DNA of 64,000 nucleotides, from the NCBI RefSeq assembly GCF_003151135.1, contig NZ_QEQK01000007.1, forward strand, positions 82,501 to 146,500, read 5' to 3'. Below, piece by piece: positions 25,241 through 34,770 of this stretch. The DNA is from Abyssibacter profundi. Its GTDB lineage: Bacteria > Pseudomonadota > Gammaproteobacteria > Nevskiales > OUC007. Made by a program: the position numbers and the translations under genes. The notes beneath the pieces are model-generated. The model did not search any database. It had not been told where the DNA came from and saw only the letters and a program-made list of their open reading frames with translations. Each line of letters begins with the position of its first letter. Within the stretch, counting starts at the first letter, position 1.

Positions 25241-26452
25241 GTGCAAAGCACAGGATTATCGCACTCGCCTGCATCGGGTAGAAGGCCGGCCCTCGGTTGC
25301 CGCCGCCTGCTCGTCGTGTTGCTGGGCGCCTGCCTGCTGCTGTCGATGCCCGCCAGCCGGGCCCAGGACGACGACCGTATGGCAGAGAATGCGGCCGAGC
25401 TCGAGCGCGTCCGGGCCCGCCTACAGGCCCTGAAGAAAGAGGTGGATCGCGACCGATCGCGCAGAGGGCAGCTCTTTGCGGAGCTCGAGGCCACCGAGAC
25501 TCGGATTGGTGAACTGGCATCGACCATGCGCGCCCTGCAGTCCGACATCGACAGCGAGCAGACCCGCATGCAGGCCACCCGCCGGGATCGCGATGCGGCG
25601 CTGGGTGACATGGAGCGCGAGCGCGAGGCGCTGAAACACCAGATTCGCGCGGCCTATCAAATCGGCCGCCAGGGCCGCACCAAACTGCTGCTGAATCAGG
25701 AGGACCCGGCTGCCATCGGGCGCGTGCTGACCTATTACGACTATCTGGCCAAAGCCCGCAGCCAGCGCATCCAAGCCTTTGCGGAAGCGGCCCGCACCCT
25801 ACGCGGGTTGGAGTCCCGGCTGGCACAGGAAATCAAATCGCTCGAAGCCTTGTATGCCAAACGCAAACGATCACTGGAGGCGCTGGAGTCGACAAGGACG
25901 CAACGCGAGACCGCGGTGGCCAACCTGGAGGCGAAGATTCGCGACTCCGTGCTGCAGGTGCGCCAGCTGGAGGCCGATGAGGCCCAGCTCACCGACCTGC
26001 TGGCCAGCCTCAAGGATGTGCTGGCCGACATCCCGCTGAATCTCGACGACGATCAACCCATCACCCAGCGCCGCGGCGCGGTGGACTGGCCGGTACGCGG
26101 CCGCCTGCTGGCCGGATTCGGTCAGCCCAAGGCGGGCAATATCCGTTGGAAGGGCCTCTGGATTGCCGCCGAAGAGGGCACCCCGGTCCAAGCCGTGGCC
26201 AGCGGCCGGGTCGCCTATGTCGGGTGGATGCACCGCTATGGCGTCCTCGTCATTCTTGAACATGACGACGACTGGTATTCCTTGTACGGTCACAATCAGA
26301 CCGCTTTTGTGCAGGTGGGCGAGTGGGTGCGCCAAGGCGAATCGGTCGGCGCGGCCGGCAACAGCGGCGGACACCGCAACAGCGGGCTGTACTTCGAACT
26401 ACGCAAGGGCCAAAGACCGGTGGACCCGATCCGCTGGCTGGCCGCGCGTTGA
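25241..26452 (+). CDS. envC: EnvC-like murein hydrolase activator (degenerate M23 domain)
   Basis: Periplasmic activator of the AmiA/B septum-splitting amidases. It has a signal peptide (LLVVLLGACLLLSMPASRAQ), two long coiled coils (about residues 45-130 and 165-270), and a C-terminal LytM domain from about 295. The zinc ligands of active M23 enzymes are lost: HxGxD reads WKGLWIA and HLHFE reads SGLYFELR, as expected for EnvC. The start is unsure; GTG at 25241 lies 25 bases from the divergent rhodanese start and gives a sound signal. The order envC-ctpA-yibQ is conserved in gammaproteobacteria. Confidence 0.88.
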   Translation: MQSTGLSHSPASGRRPALGCRRLLVVLLGACLLLSMPASRAQDDDRMAENAAELERVRARLQALKKEVDRDRSRRGQLFAELEATETRIGELASTMRALQSDIDSEQTRMQATRRDRDAALGDMEREREALKHQIRAAYQIGRQGRTKLLLNQEDPAAIGRVLTYYDYLAKARSQRIQAFAEAARTLRGLESRLAQEIKSLEALYAKRKRSLEALESTRTQRETAVANLEAKIRDSVLQVRQLEADEAQLTDLLASLKDVLADIPLNLDDDQPITQRRGAVDWPVRGRLLAGFGQPKAGNIRWKGLWIAAEEGTPVQAVASGRVAYVGWMHRYGVLVILEHDDDWYSLYGHNQTAFVQVGEWVRQGESVGAAGNSGGHRNSGLYFELRKGQRPVDPIRWLAAR

Positions 26453-26646
26453 ACAAGACCGCGCCCGGCGTGGTCACACTGTCGAACTACAGGGTCATCG
26501 GCCCGCGCGTACGGGGTTCGATGGGCATGCACCTTGCCTGACCACCCCCATGGTCAGCACGACGGTCCTCCACAGGGCCTGTACTATCATGCGCAGATGG
26601 CCGGGCTGCCCACCTATAAGACCCCGGTCCACGGAGAACTGAGATC

Positions 26647-27951
26647 ATGACCAACCCCGTCAAAGCCGCGCTACTGCTCAGCACAGGCGCCGCACTGGGT
26701 ATGCTGCTCACGCTGTCACAGGGCGTGTTTGCAGGCCGCGAAACCACATCCGAGCTTCCCCTGTCGGAGCTCCAGACCTTTGTGGAGATTCTCAACCGCG
26801 TTCAACAGGACTACGTGGAACAGGTTGACGACGACACGCTGCTGGAGTCGGCGATTCGCGGCATGCTGTCTGGCCTGGACCCGCACTCGGCGTATCTGGA
26901 TGCCGACGAGTTCAAGGACATCACCATCTCGACCTCCGGCAAGTTCGGCGGCCTCGGCATTGAGGTACAGGGTCAGAACGGATTTGTTCGTGTGATCGCG
27001 CCGATTGATGACACGCCGGCACAACGCGCGGGTGTCGAGGCGGGCGACCTGATCATCAAGGTCAATGAAAAGCCGGTCAAAGGGCTGACGCTCACCGAAT
27101 CCGTCCGCCTGATGCGGGGCGAACCCGGCACCAAGGTCACGCTGGAAGTCCTGCGAGAAGGCGAGTCGCAGCCGCTGCAAATCGACATCGTCCGCGACAT
27201 TATCGAGGTCCGCAGCGTGCGCTCGCGCATGCTCGAACCCGGCTACGGATACCTGCGCATCTCCACATTCACCGGCGGCACAGGCCGGCTGCTAGAAGAG
27301 GAGTTGCAAAAACTGCGCGAGCGCAATGAGGGTGCGCTGCGCGGCTTGGTGCTGGATTTGCGGACCAACCCTGGCGGCGTGCTGAATGCTGCTGTGGATG
27401 TCTCCGACGCGTTTCTCGGCAAGGGCAAGATCGTGTCAATCAAGGGACGCAGCGATCAGGCCAACCGCATCTTCAACGCCACGCCGGGCGATCTGCTCGA
27501 CGGCGCCCCGGTTGTGGTCCTGATAAACGAGGCCTCAGCATCCGCCTCGGAAATCGTCGCCGGCGCGTTGCAGGATCATCACCGTGCGGTGTTGGTCGGT
27601 GCCAAGACCTTTGGCAAAGGCTCGGTCCAGACCATCGTGCCGCTGAAAAACGACGCGGCGATCAAGTTGACCACCGCGCGGTACTACACTCCCTCTGGGC
27701 GCTCCATCCAAGCCGAGGGAATCGATCCGGATATCGTGCTGGAGCGCGTCAAGGTCGAGAAGCGGGATGGCCCACGCGCCATTACCGAAGCGGACTTGGC
27801 CGGTCGCCTGGACAACGACCAGGACAGCGACGAAACCGCTGACGACAACGCGATTGAGTCCGACCCCAACCTCGCCGAGAATGATTTCGGCTTGTTCGAA
27901 GCGCTCAACATTCTGAAGGGCCTGTCCATTCTGGAGCAGGCACGGCGCTAG
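26647..27951 (+). CDS. ctpA: S41 carboxy-terminal processing peptidase
   Basis: Periplasmic serine protease that trims wall-enzyme partners. The 434-aa product has an N-terminal signal or anchor (AALLLSTGAALGMLLTLSQGVFA), a PDZ domain (about 95-175: GGLGIEVQGQNGFVRVIAPIDDTPAQRAGVEAGD), and the S41 core with the serine motif NEASASASE (residues 294-302) and the lysine motif KTFGKGSVQ (320-328). The acidic tail, rich in D, E and N, is probably disordered. It follows envC, so septal amidase activation and proteolytic control are encoded together. Confidence 0.94.
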   Translation: MTNPVKAALLLSTGAALGMLLTLSQGVFAGRETTSELPLSELQTFVEILNRVQQDYVEQVDDDTLLESAIRGMLSGLDPHSAYLDADEFKDITISTSGKFGGLGIEVQGQNGFVRVIAPIDDTPAQRAGVEAGDLIIKVNEKPVKGLTLTESVRLMRGEPGTKVTLEVLREGESQPLQIDIVRDIIEVRSVRSRMLEPGYGYLRISTFTGGTGRLLEEELQKLRERNEGALRGLVLDLRTNPGGVLNAAVDVSDAFLGKGKIVSIKGRSDQANRIFNATPGDLLDGAPVVVLINEASASASEIVAGALQDHHRAVLVGAKTFGKGSVQTIVPLKNDAAIKLTTARYYTPSGRSIQAEGIDPDIVLERVKVEKRDGPRAITEADLAGRLDNDQDSDETADDNAIESDPNLAENDFGLFEALNILKGLSILEQARR

Positions 27952-27964
27952 AGCATCGTGACAT

Positions 27965-27989
27965 GCGCTCCGGCCAGCGGCCGGGGCGC
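27965..27989 (+). other. Hairpin between ctpA and yibQ
   Basis: Stem of about 11 bases built on CCGGCC-AGC-GGCCGG with flanking GCGC arms and one wobble pair, just after the ctpA stop. There is no U-run, so probably an RNA stability element or partial attenuator rather than a full terminator. Confidence 0.4.
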
Positions 27990-28053
27990 TGTGTCTCACC
28001 GGGGAAGACGCGACTCATGGGGATGAGCGCGTGGCAGACAGGACGAGAGTCAG

Positions 28054-28890
28054 GTGAAGGGATTCGGGGACATCACGACTTGGGCGCTGGGCGGGTTGCT
28101 GGCGCTTGCTGCGGCCACCGTGCAGGCACGCCCGCAGATTGCCATCATCATTGACGACCTGGGCTACGGGCAGGTGTCTGGGCAACGTGTACTCGACTTA
28201 CCGGGCCCCGTGGCCTGCGCGTTCATTCCGGATGCCCCGCACTCCCCACGCCAGGCTCAACAAGCCCATGTGGCCGGCAAGGAAGTCATGCTGCATCTAC
28301 CGATGGAGCCGCAGAACGGCGCCCGGGCGCACCCGACGACGCTGACCACGCACAGCACGGCCGATGATGTGGAGCAGATGCTGCACCGGGCCATGCGCGA
28401 CATCCCCCACGTGGTCGGCGTGAACAACCACCAGGGCAGCCTGCTCACCGAACAGACCACGCATATGCGCTGGCTGATGGATGCGATGGATGCCTATCCG
28501 CACCTGTACTTTGTCGACAGCATGACCACACCGCGCAGCGTCGCATTGCGCAGTGCCCAGGCAGCGCTCATCCCGAGCACCCGCCGGAACGTGTTTCTCG
28601 ACCATGTCCGCAGCCGGCCCGCCATCGAAGCCGAATTCGACCGGTTGCTACGCGTGGCCGAACGCCACGGCAGCGCCCTGGCCATCGGGCATCCCTACGA
28701 CGAAACGCTTGCGGTGCTGGAAGCGCGCCTTCCGGAATTGGAAGCACGCGGGATCGATCTGGTCCCAGTTAGCGGCCTGATCCGGCTACGGACGGCCCAA
28801 CGCAGCGACCAGTCTTGGCGGGTCAGCCTGCGCCTCGGCGGCGAGCCGAAAGCCACAATGCCAGTCCGGACCCTGCGAGCAGCCAACTAA
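28054..28890 (+). CDS. yibQ: Divergent polysaccharide deacetylase YibQ
   Basis: Exported protein of the DUF610/COG2861 group, 278 aa, related to NodB-type deacetylases. After the signal ([11 protein letters not shown]) it reads [17 protein letters not shown] with the DD metal pair, [36 protein letters not shown] and [10 protein letters not shown]. These cover the motifs expected for the fold, including the aspartates and histidines. Substrate unknown. GTG start at 28054. Its last 68 bases overlap the end of ubiB on the opposite strand. Confidence 0.9.
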   Translation: MKGFGDITTWALGGLLALAAATVQARPQIAIIIDDLGYGQVSGQRVLDLPGPVACAFIPDAPHSPRQAQQAHVAGKEVMLHLPMEPQNGARAHPTTLTTHSTADDVEQMLHRAMRDIPHVVGVNNHQGSLLTEQTTHMRWLMDAMDAYPHLYFVDSMTTPRSVALRSAQAALIPSTRRNVFLDHVRSRPAIEAEFDRLLRVAERHGSALAIGHPYDETLAVLEARLPELEARGIDLVPVSGLIRLRTAQRSDQSWRVSLRLGGEPKATMPVRTLRAAN

Positions 28891-30439
28891 TCGACGGTAC
28901 GCCGTTCCAGATCACCGGGCGGTAACCATCCAGGCCGAAAACGATGAGCGCCCCCAGCATCAGCGTGGCGCCGATCACGACCCGGCGATTGCGGCGCTGC
29001 TCGCGCACCAGTGTTTGCAGGCTACGATCCAGCTCTTCCCGCGTCACCGAAGCGCCTGCCTCATCCGTACCCAGCCGCGCCAGCATCCGGGGCAGTGATT
29101 CCACCAGCTGCGGGCCGTGCCGACGCAACTCGGCCATGGCCCGTTTGGGACTCAGGCGCTCCTGCATCCATTCGGTCATCAGCGGCTTGGCCGTCTTCCA
29201 CAAATCCAGATCTGGATAAAGCTGCCGACCCAGCCCCTCGACCTGCAGAATCGTCTTCTGCAACAACACCAGCTGTGGCTGCACCTGCATGTCGAATCGC
29301 CGCGCCACCTCGAACAGGCGGAGCAGGAATACGCCAAACGACAGTTCGCTGAGCGGCCGGTTGAAAATGGGTTCGCAAACGGAACGAATGGCGCCCTCAA
29401 ACTCGTCAACGCGCGTGCTGCGCGGCACCCAGCCGGACTCCACATGCAGCTCGGCAACCCGCCGATAGTCCTGGTCAAAGAACGCGACGAAGTTCTCGGC
29501 GAGGTAGCGCTGATCCTCGGGCGTCAATGAGCCGACGATGCCGAAATCCAGCGCTAGCCAGCGCGGATTCTCCGGATCGCTCGGGTCCACGAAAACGTTG
29601 CCGGGATGCATGTCGGCATGGAAGAAATTGAAGAAGAACACCTCGCGGAAGAAGATCTCGACCCCGCGCTCGGCCAGCAACTGGATGTTGACGTTGCGCC
29701 GGCGCAGTTCCGCCACCTCATCCACCGGCAGGCCATTGAGCCGCTCCATGACCATGACGTTCGGCCGGCAGAGGTCCCAGACCACCAGCGGGTGATAAAT
29801 CATTTCGCTGCCCAGCCAGTTGCGGCGCAGCTGACTCGCATTGGCCGCCTCTCGCAGCAAATCCAGCTCGTCGAAGATCACCTTTTCGTATTCGGCCACG
29901 ACCTCCTTGGGCCGCAGCCGGGGCGCCAGCGGCGAGAACCACTCGGCCATCTGGGCAAGCCCGTGCAACAACTCCACATCGCGCCGAATCTGGGCTTCAA
30001 TGCCGGGCCGCACCACCTTGACCACCACGTCGAACCCGGCCTCGCCGTCTTCGCCCGGCAACCGCGCCGCGTGCACCTGGGCGATGGACGCCGACGCCAG
30101 TGGCTTGTCGTCGAACATGGCGAACACCTGCCCCACCGGCTTGCCGATTGCGGCCTCTACGAGCGCACGCGCCTCGGCACCGGGGAACGGTGGCACCTGG
30201 TCCTGCAGCTTGGACAACTCGCTCGCCAGCTCCGGCGGCAGAATGTCAGGCCGCGTGGACAAGGCCTGGCCGAACTTGACGAAAACCGGCCCGAGCTCCT
30301 CCAGCGCCTTGCGCAGGCGCACGCCCACGGGGTCGGGAAAGCTGCGGCGAACCGGACGGCCCAGCGCCTCGGCCAGGCCGTAGCGACGGTAGACGCGCCG
30401 AATCTGCCAGAGCCGGCGCCATTGTAGTGGTGAGAGCAT
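28823..30439 (-). CDS. ubiB: UbiB, atypical kinase/ATPase for ubiquinone biosynthesis
   Basis: ADCK/COQ8-type protein that supports ubiquinone synthesis, probably by extracting precursors from the membrane. The 538-aa product has the KxGQ motif ([18 protein letters not shown]), the A-rich loop [12 protein letters not shown], catalytic-loop [16 protein letters not shown], and two C-terminal transmembrane helices ([31 protein letters not shown]). Starts at 30475, 30448 and 30439 are possible; 30439 ([15 protein letters not shown]) fits the family length best. ubiE and ubiJ, usually next to ubiB, lie 10 kb away here. Confidence 0.94.
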   Translation of the reverse strand: MLSPLQWRRLWQIRRVYRRYGLAEALGRPVRRSFPDPVGVRLRKALEELGPVFVKFGQALSTRPDILPPELASELSKLQDQVPPFPGAEARALVEAAIGKPVGQVFAMFDDKPLASASIAQVHAARLPGEDGEAGFDVVVKVVRPGIEAQIRRDVELLHGLAQMAEWFSPLAPRLRPKEVVAEYEKVIFDELDLLREAANASQLRRNWLGSEMIYHPLVVWDLCRPNVMVMERLNGLPVDEVAELRRRNVNIQLLAERGVEIFFREVFFFNFFHADMHPGNVFVDPSDPENPRWLALDFGIVGSLTPEDQRYLAENFVAFFDQDYRRVAELHVESGWVPRSTRVDEFEGAIRSVCEPIFNRPLSELSFGVFLLRLFEVARRFDMQVQPQLVLLQKTILQVEGLGRQLYPDLDLWKTAKPLMTEWMQERLSPKRAMAELRRHGPQLVESLPRMLARLGTDEAGASVTREELDRSLQTLVREQRRNRRVVIGATLMLGALIVFGLDGYRPVIWNGVPSISWLLAGSGLALWLSARRRGAG

Positions 30440-30574
30440 GCCGCGCATTCTCGCCGCGTCGACACGCGGCGGCAAACCCGCGACGACCCAACGCCCTGGG
30501 CTATACAGATAGGTTGATTAATTGAACGCCGGTGGGCGTCACGTACCATGCAGCGGTCATCGGGGGAAAACCAC

Positions 30575-32974
30575 ATGAAAATAATCACGACGGCCGCCGC
30601 CGCCATCCTCGCCTGCATCAGTGTTTCCGCGCAGGCGGCCCAAGCCAGCTATCCCGTCAAGGATGATCCGTTCACGCGGACCTTGCGCAGCCCGACACCG
30701 GAAGACCTCGCCGCCAAGGGCTTCCCAATGGGTGTCTACGAAGGCTCACCCAAGGTGCTGGCCGACCCGCAGTGGTACGAAGACAACTTCTACAACACGC
30801 TGGCTGCAAAGAAGATCTGGCACGACGGCACCGGCCCCGACACGCACGAGCGCAACGGCCCTATTACCTGGGACATTGCCCCCATCGCGCAGGAGCCACC
30901 GCCGCCCTGTGACCAGCCGCAGCCCACCCGCTACGACGCCGAGGGCTGCCGGATTGCCGGCGCGCTGTTCAAGGACGTGGAAGCCGAGGACCCGGCGAAG
31001 GCGCAGCGCCTGCGCGAGGCCGTGCGGCGCGGTCGCGATGTCTGGTTCAAGGGTACCTTCGGCAACCAGGATCTAAACGACATCCACCTGGCGCGCACCA
31101 TCGGCGACGAAAACATGCATTACGCCGAATGGATGCACACCAAGCATCGCCCTTATCGCTATACCAAGTGGGGGCTGATCAACGACCCCGACTGCAAGCA
31201 GGGTGACGCCTCAACCTACTGGCTCGACGACTGTGCCGACCCGAAATCCACCGGCGTGGTCGGGTATCGCAAGTATTTCCGCGATCCGACGCTGGATGAC
31301 GAGGGCAACGTGGTTTACGACCCCCGCACCGCGCCGTATGAAGAGGGCGAGATGGAGTCGCAGAAGCGTTTCATGATCGGACACGCCTGTGTCCAGTGCC
31401 ATGTGGCGTTTGACCCGACCCATCCGCCGGCCGATCCCAACGAGCCCGAGTGGGAAAACCTCATGGGCCTGATCGGCAACCAGTACGTCAACCAGCCGCA
31501 TGCCGCCTTTCTGTCCGCGGTTCCGCGAGACCACTTCGCGGTCCAGGCCGTGGGATCGGCCCGGGCTGGCACGGTGGACACCTCGCTGAATCCCAACGAT
31601 TTTCAGCACAATCCAGGCACCCAGAACAACATCACCGACTTCATCAACAAGCGCATCTTCCAGCATGAGATGAAGCACCCGATTACCGGCGAGATCAGCA
31701 CGGCACCCACCCAGCATGTGCTCAAGGGTGGCGAGGATTCGGTGGGGGACCGCCTGGCGCTGCTGCGCGTGTACATCAACATCGGCATGTGCACCGAGGA
31801 ATGCTGGGTGCCGAACTTCCCGGTTCCTGGCGACTTCTTCGGCGATGGTTCGACGCAGAAGCCCATGTCCATCCAACAGTGCTCCATTGACTGCGAGGCC
31901 TGGAACTACGCCGACGCGAAAATGGATGATCTGGCCGCCTATCTGCTCACCGGCGGGCCCACCTATCTGCTCAACGCCACCGACGTGGATGGCACGCCTG
32001 GCAGTACCTTTATCGACCTGGAACAAGTGCCCGAGGGCCGCAAGGTCTACGCACGTAACTGCGCGCAGTGTCACTCCACGAAAGTGCCACCGCAGGCCAT
32101 CGTCGGCGATCCCGATGCCCTGGAGCGGTTCTACGAGGGCCATGTCTTCGGCGCCGAAGCGTTCTGGAAACATGAGTTCACCGCGGAGCAGCTAGCCTCC
32201 GAGCGCTTCCGGACGCAGCATCTGGTCGAGACCGATGACGGTCAATGGCGCCCCCGGCAGTTTGCAGAGAACGGCATGTTCGGTCAGGACTGGCTGGGCA
32301 ATGATGAGCCCACCCCCTACAACGTTGTCGGCGTCAACAGTTGCCGTGCGCGCCATGACAACCACTCCACCGGCCATATCTGGGAGGAGTTCGCGTCGGA
32401 AACCTACCGCCAGCGACCGTCTCCCGGCTCCGAACCCAAGAAGGTCAATCGCATGGTGCCCCTGCTGGGCGGCAAGGCGGTCGGCACCAAGACCATCGGT
32501 GGACCTGCCGAGCCCGGGGAAACCTTTGCTGACGATGGTGCCGGGTACTACCGCAACATCTCGTTGATCAATGTCTGGGCCATCGCCCCATTCCTGCACA
32601 ACAACTCGGTGGGCGAACTCACCTATCTGGAAGACGGCGGCATCGACTACACGGTCGCAGGCCGCATCGCCCAGTACGAAATCGCCATGCAGCGTCTGCT
32701 CATGTCGGACGACCCCAATGACGAGCCGCATCGTCCGCAAAAGATCACCGGCACGACGATGGACATCAAGGTTGCGCCTCGCGAAGACGGCCAGGGCCTG
32801 ATCAAGCTGCCGGTGGCAGAGGGCACACCCGTGGCCTACTTCGCCAGCTCCGACCCCCACAAGCCGCTGTTCCAGAAGTGTGACGACCTGGTCGAGAACA
32901 AGGGTCACCAGTTTGGTGTGGACCTGTCGGCAGAGGACAAGGCTGCGCTGACCGAATTCCTCAAGCTGATGTAG
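30575..32974 (+). CDS. RoxA/MauG-like diheme cytochrome c, exported
   Basis: 799-aa periplasmic or secreted protein with a signal peptide (AAAAILACISVSAQA). Two c-type heme sites are present: CVQCH at 272-276 and CAQCH at 496-500, spaced as in rubber oxygenase RoxA and the cytochrome c peroxidase/MauG superfamily. INVWAIAPFLHNNSV (665-679) matches the conserved RoxA-type segment near the second heme. CRARH at 590-594 looks like a heme motif lacking its second cysteine. Four cysteines (406, 410, 436, 440) may form disulfides. It leads a three-gene cytochrome cluster. A dioxygenase or peroxidase role is inference; the substrate cannot be read from sequence. Confidence 0.82.
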   Translation: MKIITTAAAAILACISVSAQAAQASYPVKDDPFTRTLRSPTPEDLAAKGFPMGVYEGSPKVLADPQWYEDNFYNTLAAKKIWHDGTGPDTHERNGPITWDIAPIAQEPPPPCDQPQPTRYDAEGCRIAGALFKDVEAEDPAKAQRLREAVRRGRDVWFKGTFGNQDLNDIHLARTIGDENMHYAEWMHTKHRPYRYTKWGLINDPDCKQGDASTYWLDDCADPKSTGVVGYRKYFRDPTLDDEGNVVYDPRTAPYEEGEMESQKRFMIGHACVQCHVAFDPTHPPADPNEPEWENLMGLIGNQYVNQPHAAFLSAVPRDHFAVQAVGSARAGTVDTSLNPNDFQHNPGTQNNITDFINKRIFQHEMKHPITGEISTAPTQHVLKGGEDSVGDRLALLRVYINIGMCTEECWVPNFPVPGDFFGDGSTQKPMSIQQCSIDCEAWNYADAKMDDLAAYLLTGGPTYLLNATDVDGTPGSTFIDLEQVPEGRKVYARNCAQCHSTKVPPQAIVGDPDALERFYEGHVFGAEAFWKHEFTAEQLASERFRTQHLVETDDGQWRPRQFAENGMFGQDWLGNDEPTPYNVVGVNSCRARHDNHSTGHIWEEFASETYRQRPSPGSEPKKVNRMVPLLGGKAVGTKTIGGPAEPGETFADDGAGYYRNISLINVWAIAPFLHNNSVGELTYLEDGGIDYTVAGRIAQYEIAMQRLLMSDDPNDEPHRPQKITGTTMDIKVAPREDGQGLIKLPVAEGTPVAYFASSDPHKPLFQKCDDLVENKGHQFGVDLSAEDKAALTEFLKLM

Positions 32975-32980
32975 TCGTGT

Positions 32981-33013
32981 GGCCCTGCCGTGCTGAACAC
33001 GCCCGGCAGGGCC
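32981..33013 (+). other. Hairpin after the first cytochrome gene
   Basis: Perfect 10-base stem GGCCCTGCCG / CGGCAGGGCC with a 13-base loop, no U-run behind it. It lies in the 64-base gap between the first and second cytochrome genes and could lower read-through so that the large cytochrome is made in excess. Confidence 0.5.
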
Positions 33014-33038
33014 TTGGCGAAGGTTTCACACTGACGGA

Positions 33039-34760
33039 ATGAAGAAAGCACTCTCAGCCGGCCTGATCGCGCTGGCCTGTAGCGGCTGTGGCAGTGAGCC
33101 GCCGGCATCCGAGGGCGTCGATGCCCTGGCTGACCGGCTGCCACCGCTTTACGACCCCGATAGCCTGTCCGCGCAGGTGATTCCCAACACCGACCTGCCG
33201 CCGCCTGGAACGCGGTCGCTATTCGACCAGTTGGTGGCGCAAAACGGTGCACTGCCGTATCCCTTCGAATCCATCGTCGACTGGATCGCGAGCCTGGATG
33301 CACAGGGCGCCCGGCCGACCACGGTGCTCATCCCACATGGCCGGTCGCTGCAAAAGGGCCGATCCTCGTTTGCCGATCCACGCGTGGTGTTGTCCGCTGA
33401 CATCGCACCGCCCGAGGGGGCCGCGCTGACCCCACCGATCAAAGGCCGTTTATTCCTGGGATTTGTAGACGCTGCCGACGAGATCGAAGTGCTGTCGTAC
33501 AACGAAGCGGCCGGGCGCTTCGAGTTTCAGCTCGTGCAGGACTATTGCGCCGGCTGTACGCCGCGCATCGTCTACGCCAAGCGCAATGTCTGCCTGACCT
33601 GTCACCAGAATGCCTCAGCCATCTTCCCGGTCAGGCCCTGGGAGGAGACCAACGCCACGCCAGACATTGCTGCTCAGATTCGCGCAGCACATCCGCAGGC
33701 CCGGCAGTTACACGGCGCGCCGGTGCAGGTACGGCTGGCCGCGCCGGAGGCCATCGACAACGCCACCGATGTCGCGAACATGCTGCCACTGGCCCAGCGC
33801 ATCTGGCTCGACGGCTGCGGCGCAGGCGAGGCGGGTTTGGACTGTCGGCGCCTGCTGCTGGCGCAGGCGCTGCGCTTTGCCCTGGCGCCCGGCAGCTTCG
33901 ATCCTGCATCGGAAAACGCACAGCAACTCATGCAACGATTCCGCCGCCAATGGCCGGACCGCGGCTTCGAAATCCCCGACAACGACCTACAGAACCGCGA
34001 CCCGCTGGAAGATGACCTGTACCAGGGCGGCTGGATCGCAGGACTCAAGCGCGCGATCTTTGGCCGTGATGCCGGCCCCGCCGTCGGCACCGAAGACGGC
34101 AAGCTGGAAGAATTCGATGCCCTGCCGCCACTGCCGGCCGAGTTCGACCCGCTGACACGGCGCCCACCACTGCGCTGGTCCCAGCCCCAGGATCTGGACG
34201 CGGTATACGCGCTGGCCCAAGCATTCACCGCCCACGACATCCGCCGGCTGGAAGCTGCCGGCACGCTGGACGAGGTGCTGGCGACCGTGAGTGACCCCGC
34301 CCTTCAGCCCCATCTGGGCGCGGTGCCCTTCCGGCGCAGTTACATCATGCTGGCGGTCCTCGGCGCACTGGATGTCGACACCCTGCCCGTTCGCTGGGGG
34401 CTGCCGGTCGACGAACTGTCACCGCCGATCAGCGAAGGCGAGCCCCCGCTGAACATTGCAGCCGACTCAGAGCTCAAGCCCTTCGAGACTTATTGCTTCG
34501 CCTGCCATCGGGACAACCCCAGCGCGCGGCTGAACTTCATGGCCGGCCCCACCGAGGCCGATGTATTGGCGCGCATCCGCGAGACCGACAGTATTCGCGA
34601 TGCCCTGGACTACAATCGCTATCGTGGCACCCGCAAGGCCGGCCAGCTCATGCCCCCGGAAGGGTCCTGGCAACGTGAACACCTGGAACAGGCGCTGGCG
34701 GCCGGTGAAGACCCCCTCACCCCCATGCGCGAGCAGGTGCCCAGCCTGTTCGATTTCTGA
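33039..34760 (+). CDS. Diheme c-type cytochrome lipoprotein, unknown function
   Basis: 573 aa with a lipoprotein signal (LIALACSGCGS, cysteine about 18). Heme motifs are CLTCH at 185-189, with a CAGC pair just before it at 170-173, and CFACH at 486-490. Between them lies a long region without recognised domains. The C-terminal CFACH segment (YCFACHRDNPSARLNFM...LARIRETDSIRDALDYNRY) resembles the terminal cytochrome modules of surface oxidoreductases. It is encoded between two other exported cytochromes and is probably their electron-transfer partner, fixed to a membrane by its lipid anchor (inference). Confidence 0.75.
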   Translation: MKKALSAGLIALACSGCGSEPPASEGVDALADRLPPLYDPDSLSAQVIPNTDLPPPGTRSLFDQLVAQNGALPYPFESIVDWIASLDAQGARPTTVLIPHGRSLQKGRSSFADPRVVLSADIAPPEGAALTPPIKGRLFLGFVDAADEIEVLSYNEAAGRFEFQLVQDYCAGCTPRIVYAKRNVCLTCHQNASAIFPVRPWEETNATPDIAAQIRAAHPQARQLHGAPVQVRLAAPEAIDNATDVANMLPLAQRIWLDGCGAGEAGLDCRRLLLAQALRFALAPGSFDPASENAQQLMQRFRRQWPDRGFEIPDNDLQNRDPLEDDLYQGGWIAGLKRAIFGRDAGPAVGTEDGKLEEFDALPPLPAEFDPLTRRPPLRWSQPQDLDAVYALAQAFTAHDIRRLEAAGTLDEVLATVSDPALQPHLGAVPFRRSYIMLAVLGALDVDTLPVRWGLPVDELSPPISEGEPPLNIAADSELKPFETYCFACHRDNPSARLNFMAGPTEADVLARIRETDSIRDALDYNRYRGTRKAGQLMPPEGSWQREHLEQALAAGEDPLTPMREQVPSLFDF

Positions 34761-34770
34761 GAGACCGCCC

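Noticed and set aside
24787-25611. Long frame extending the rhodanese upstream to 25611
   Set aside because: The upstream part is the antisense of the envC signal and coiled-coil region and is rich in S, R and A; the natural rhodanese start is 25215.
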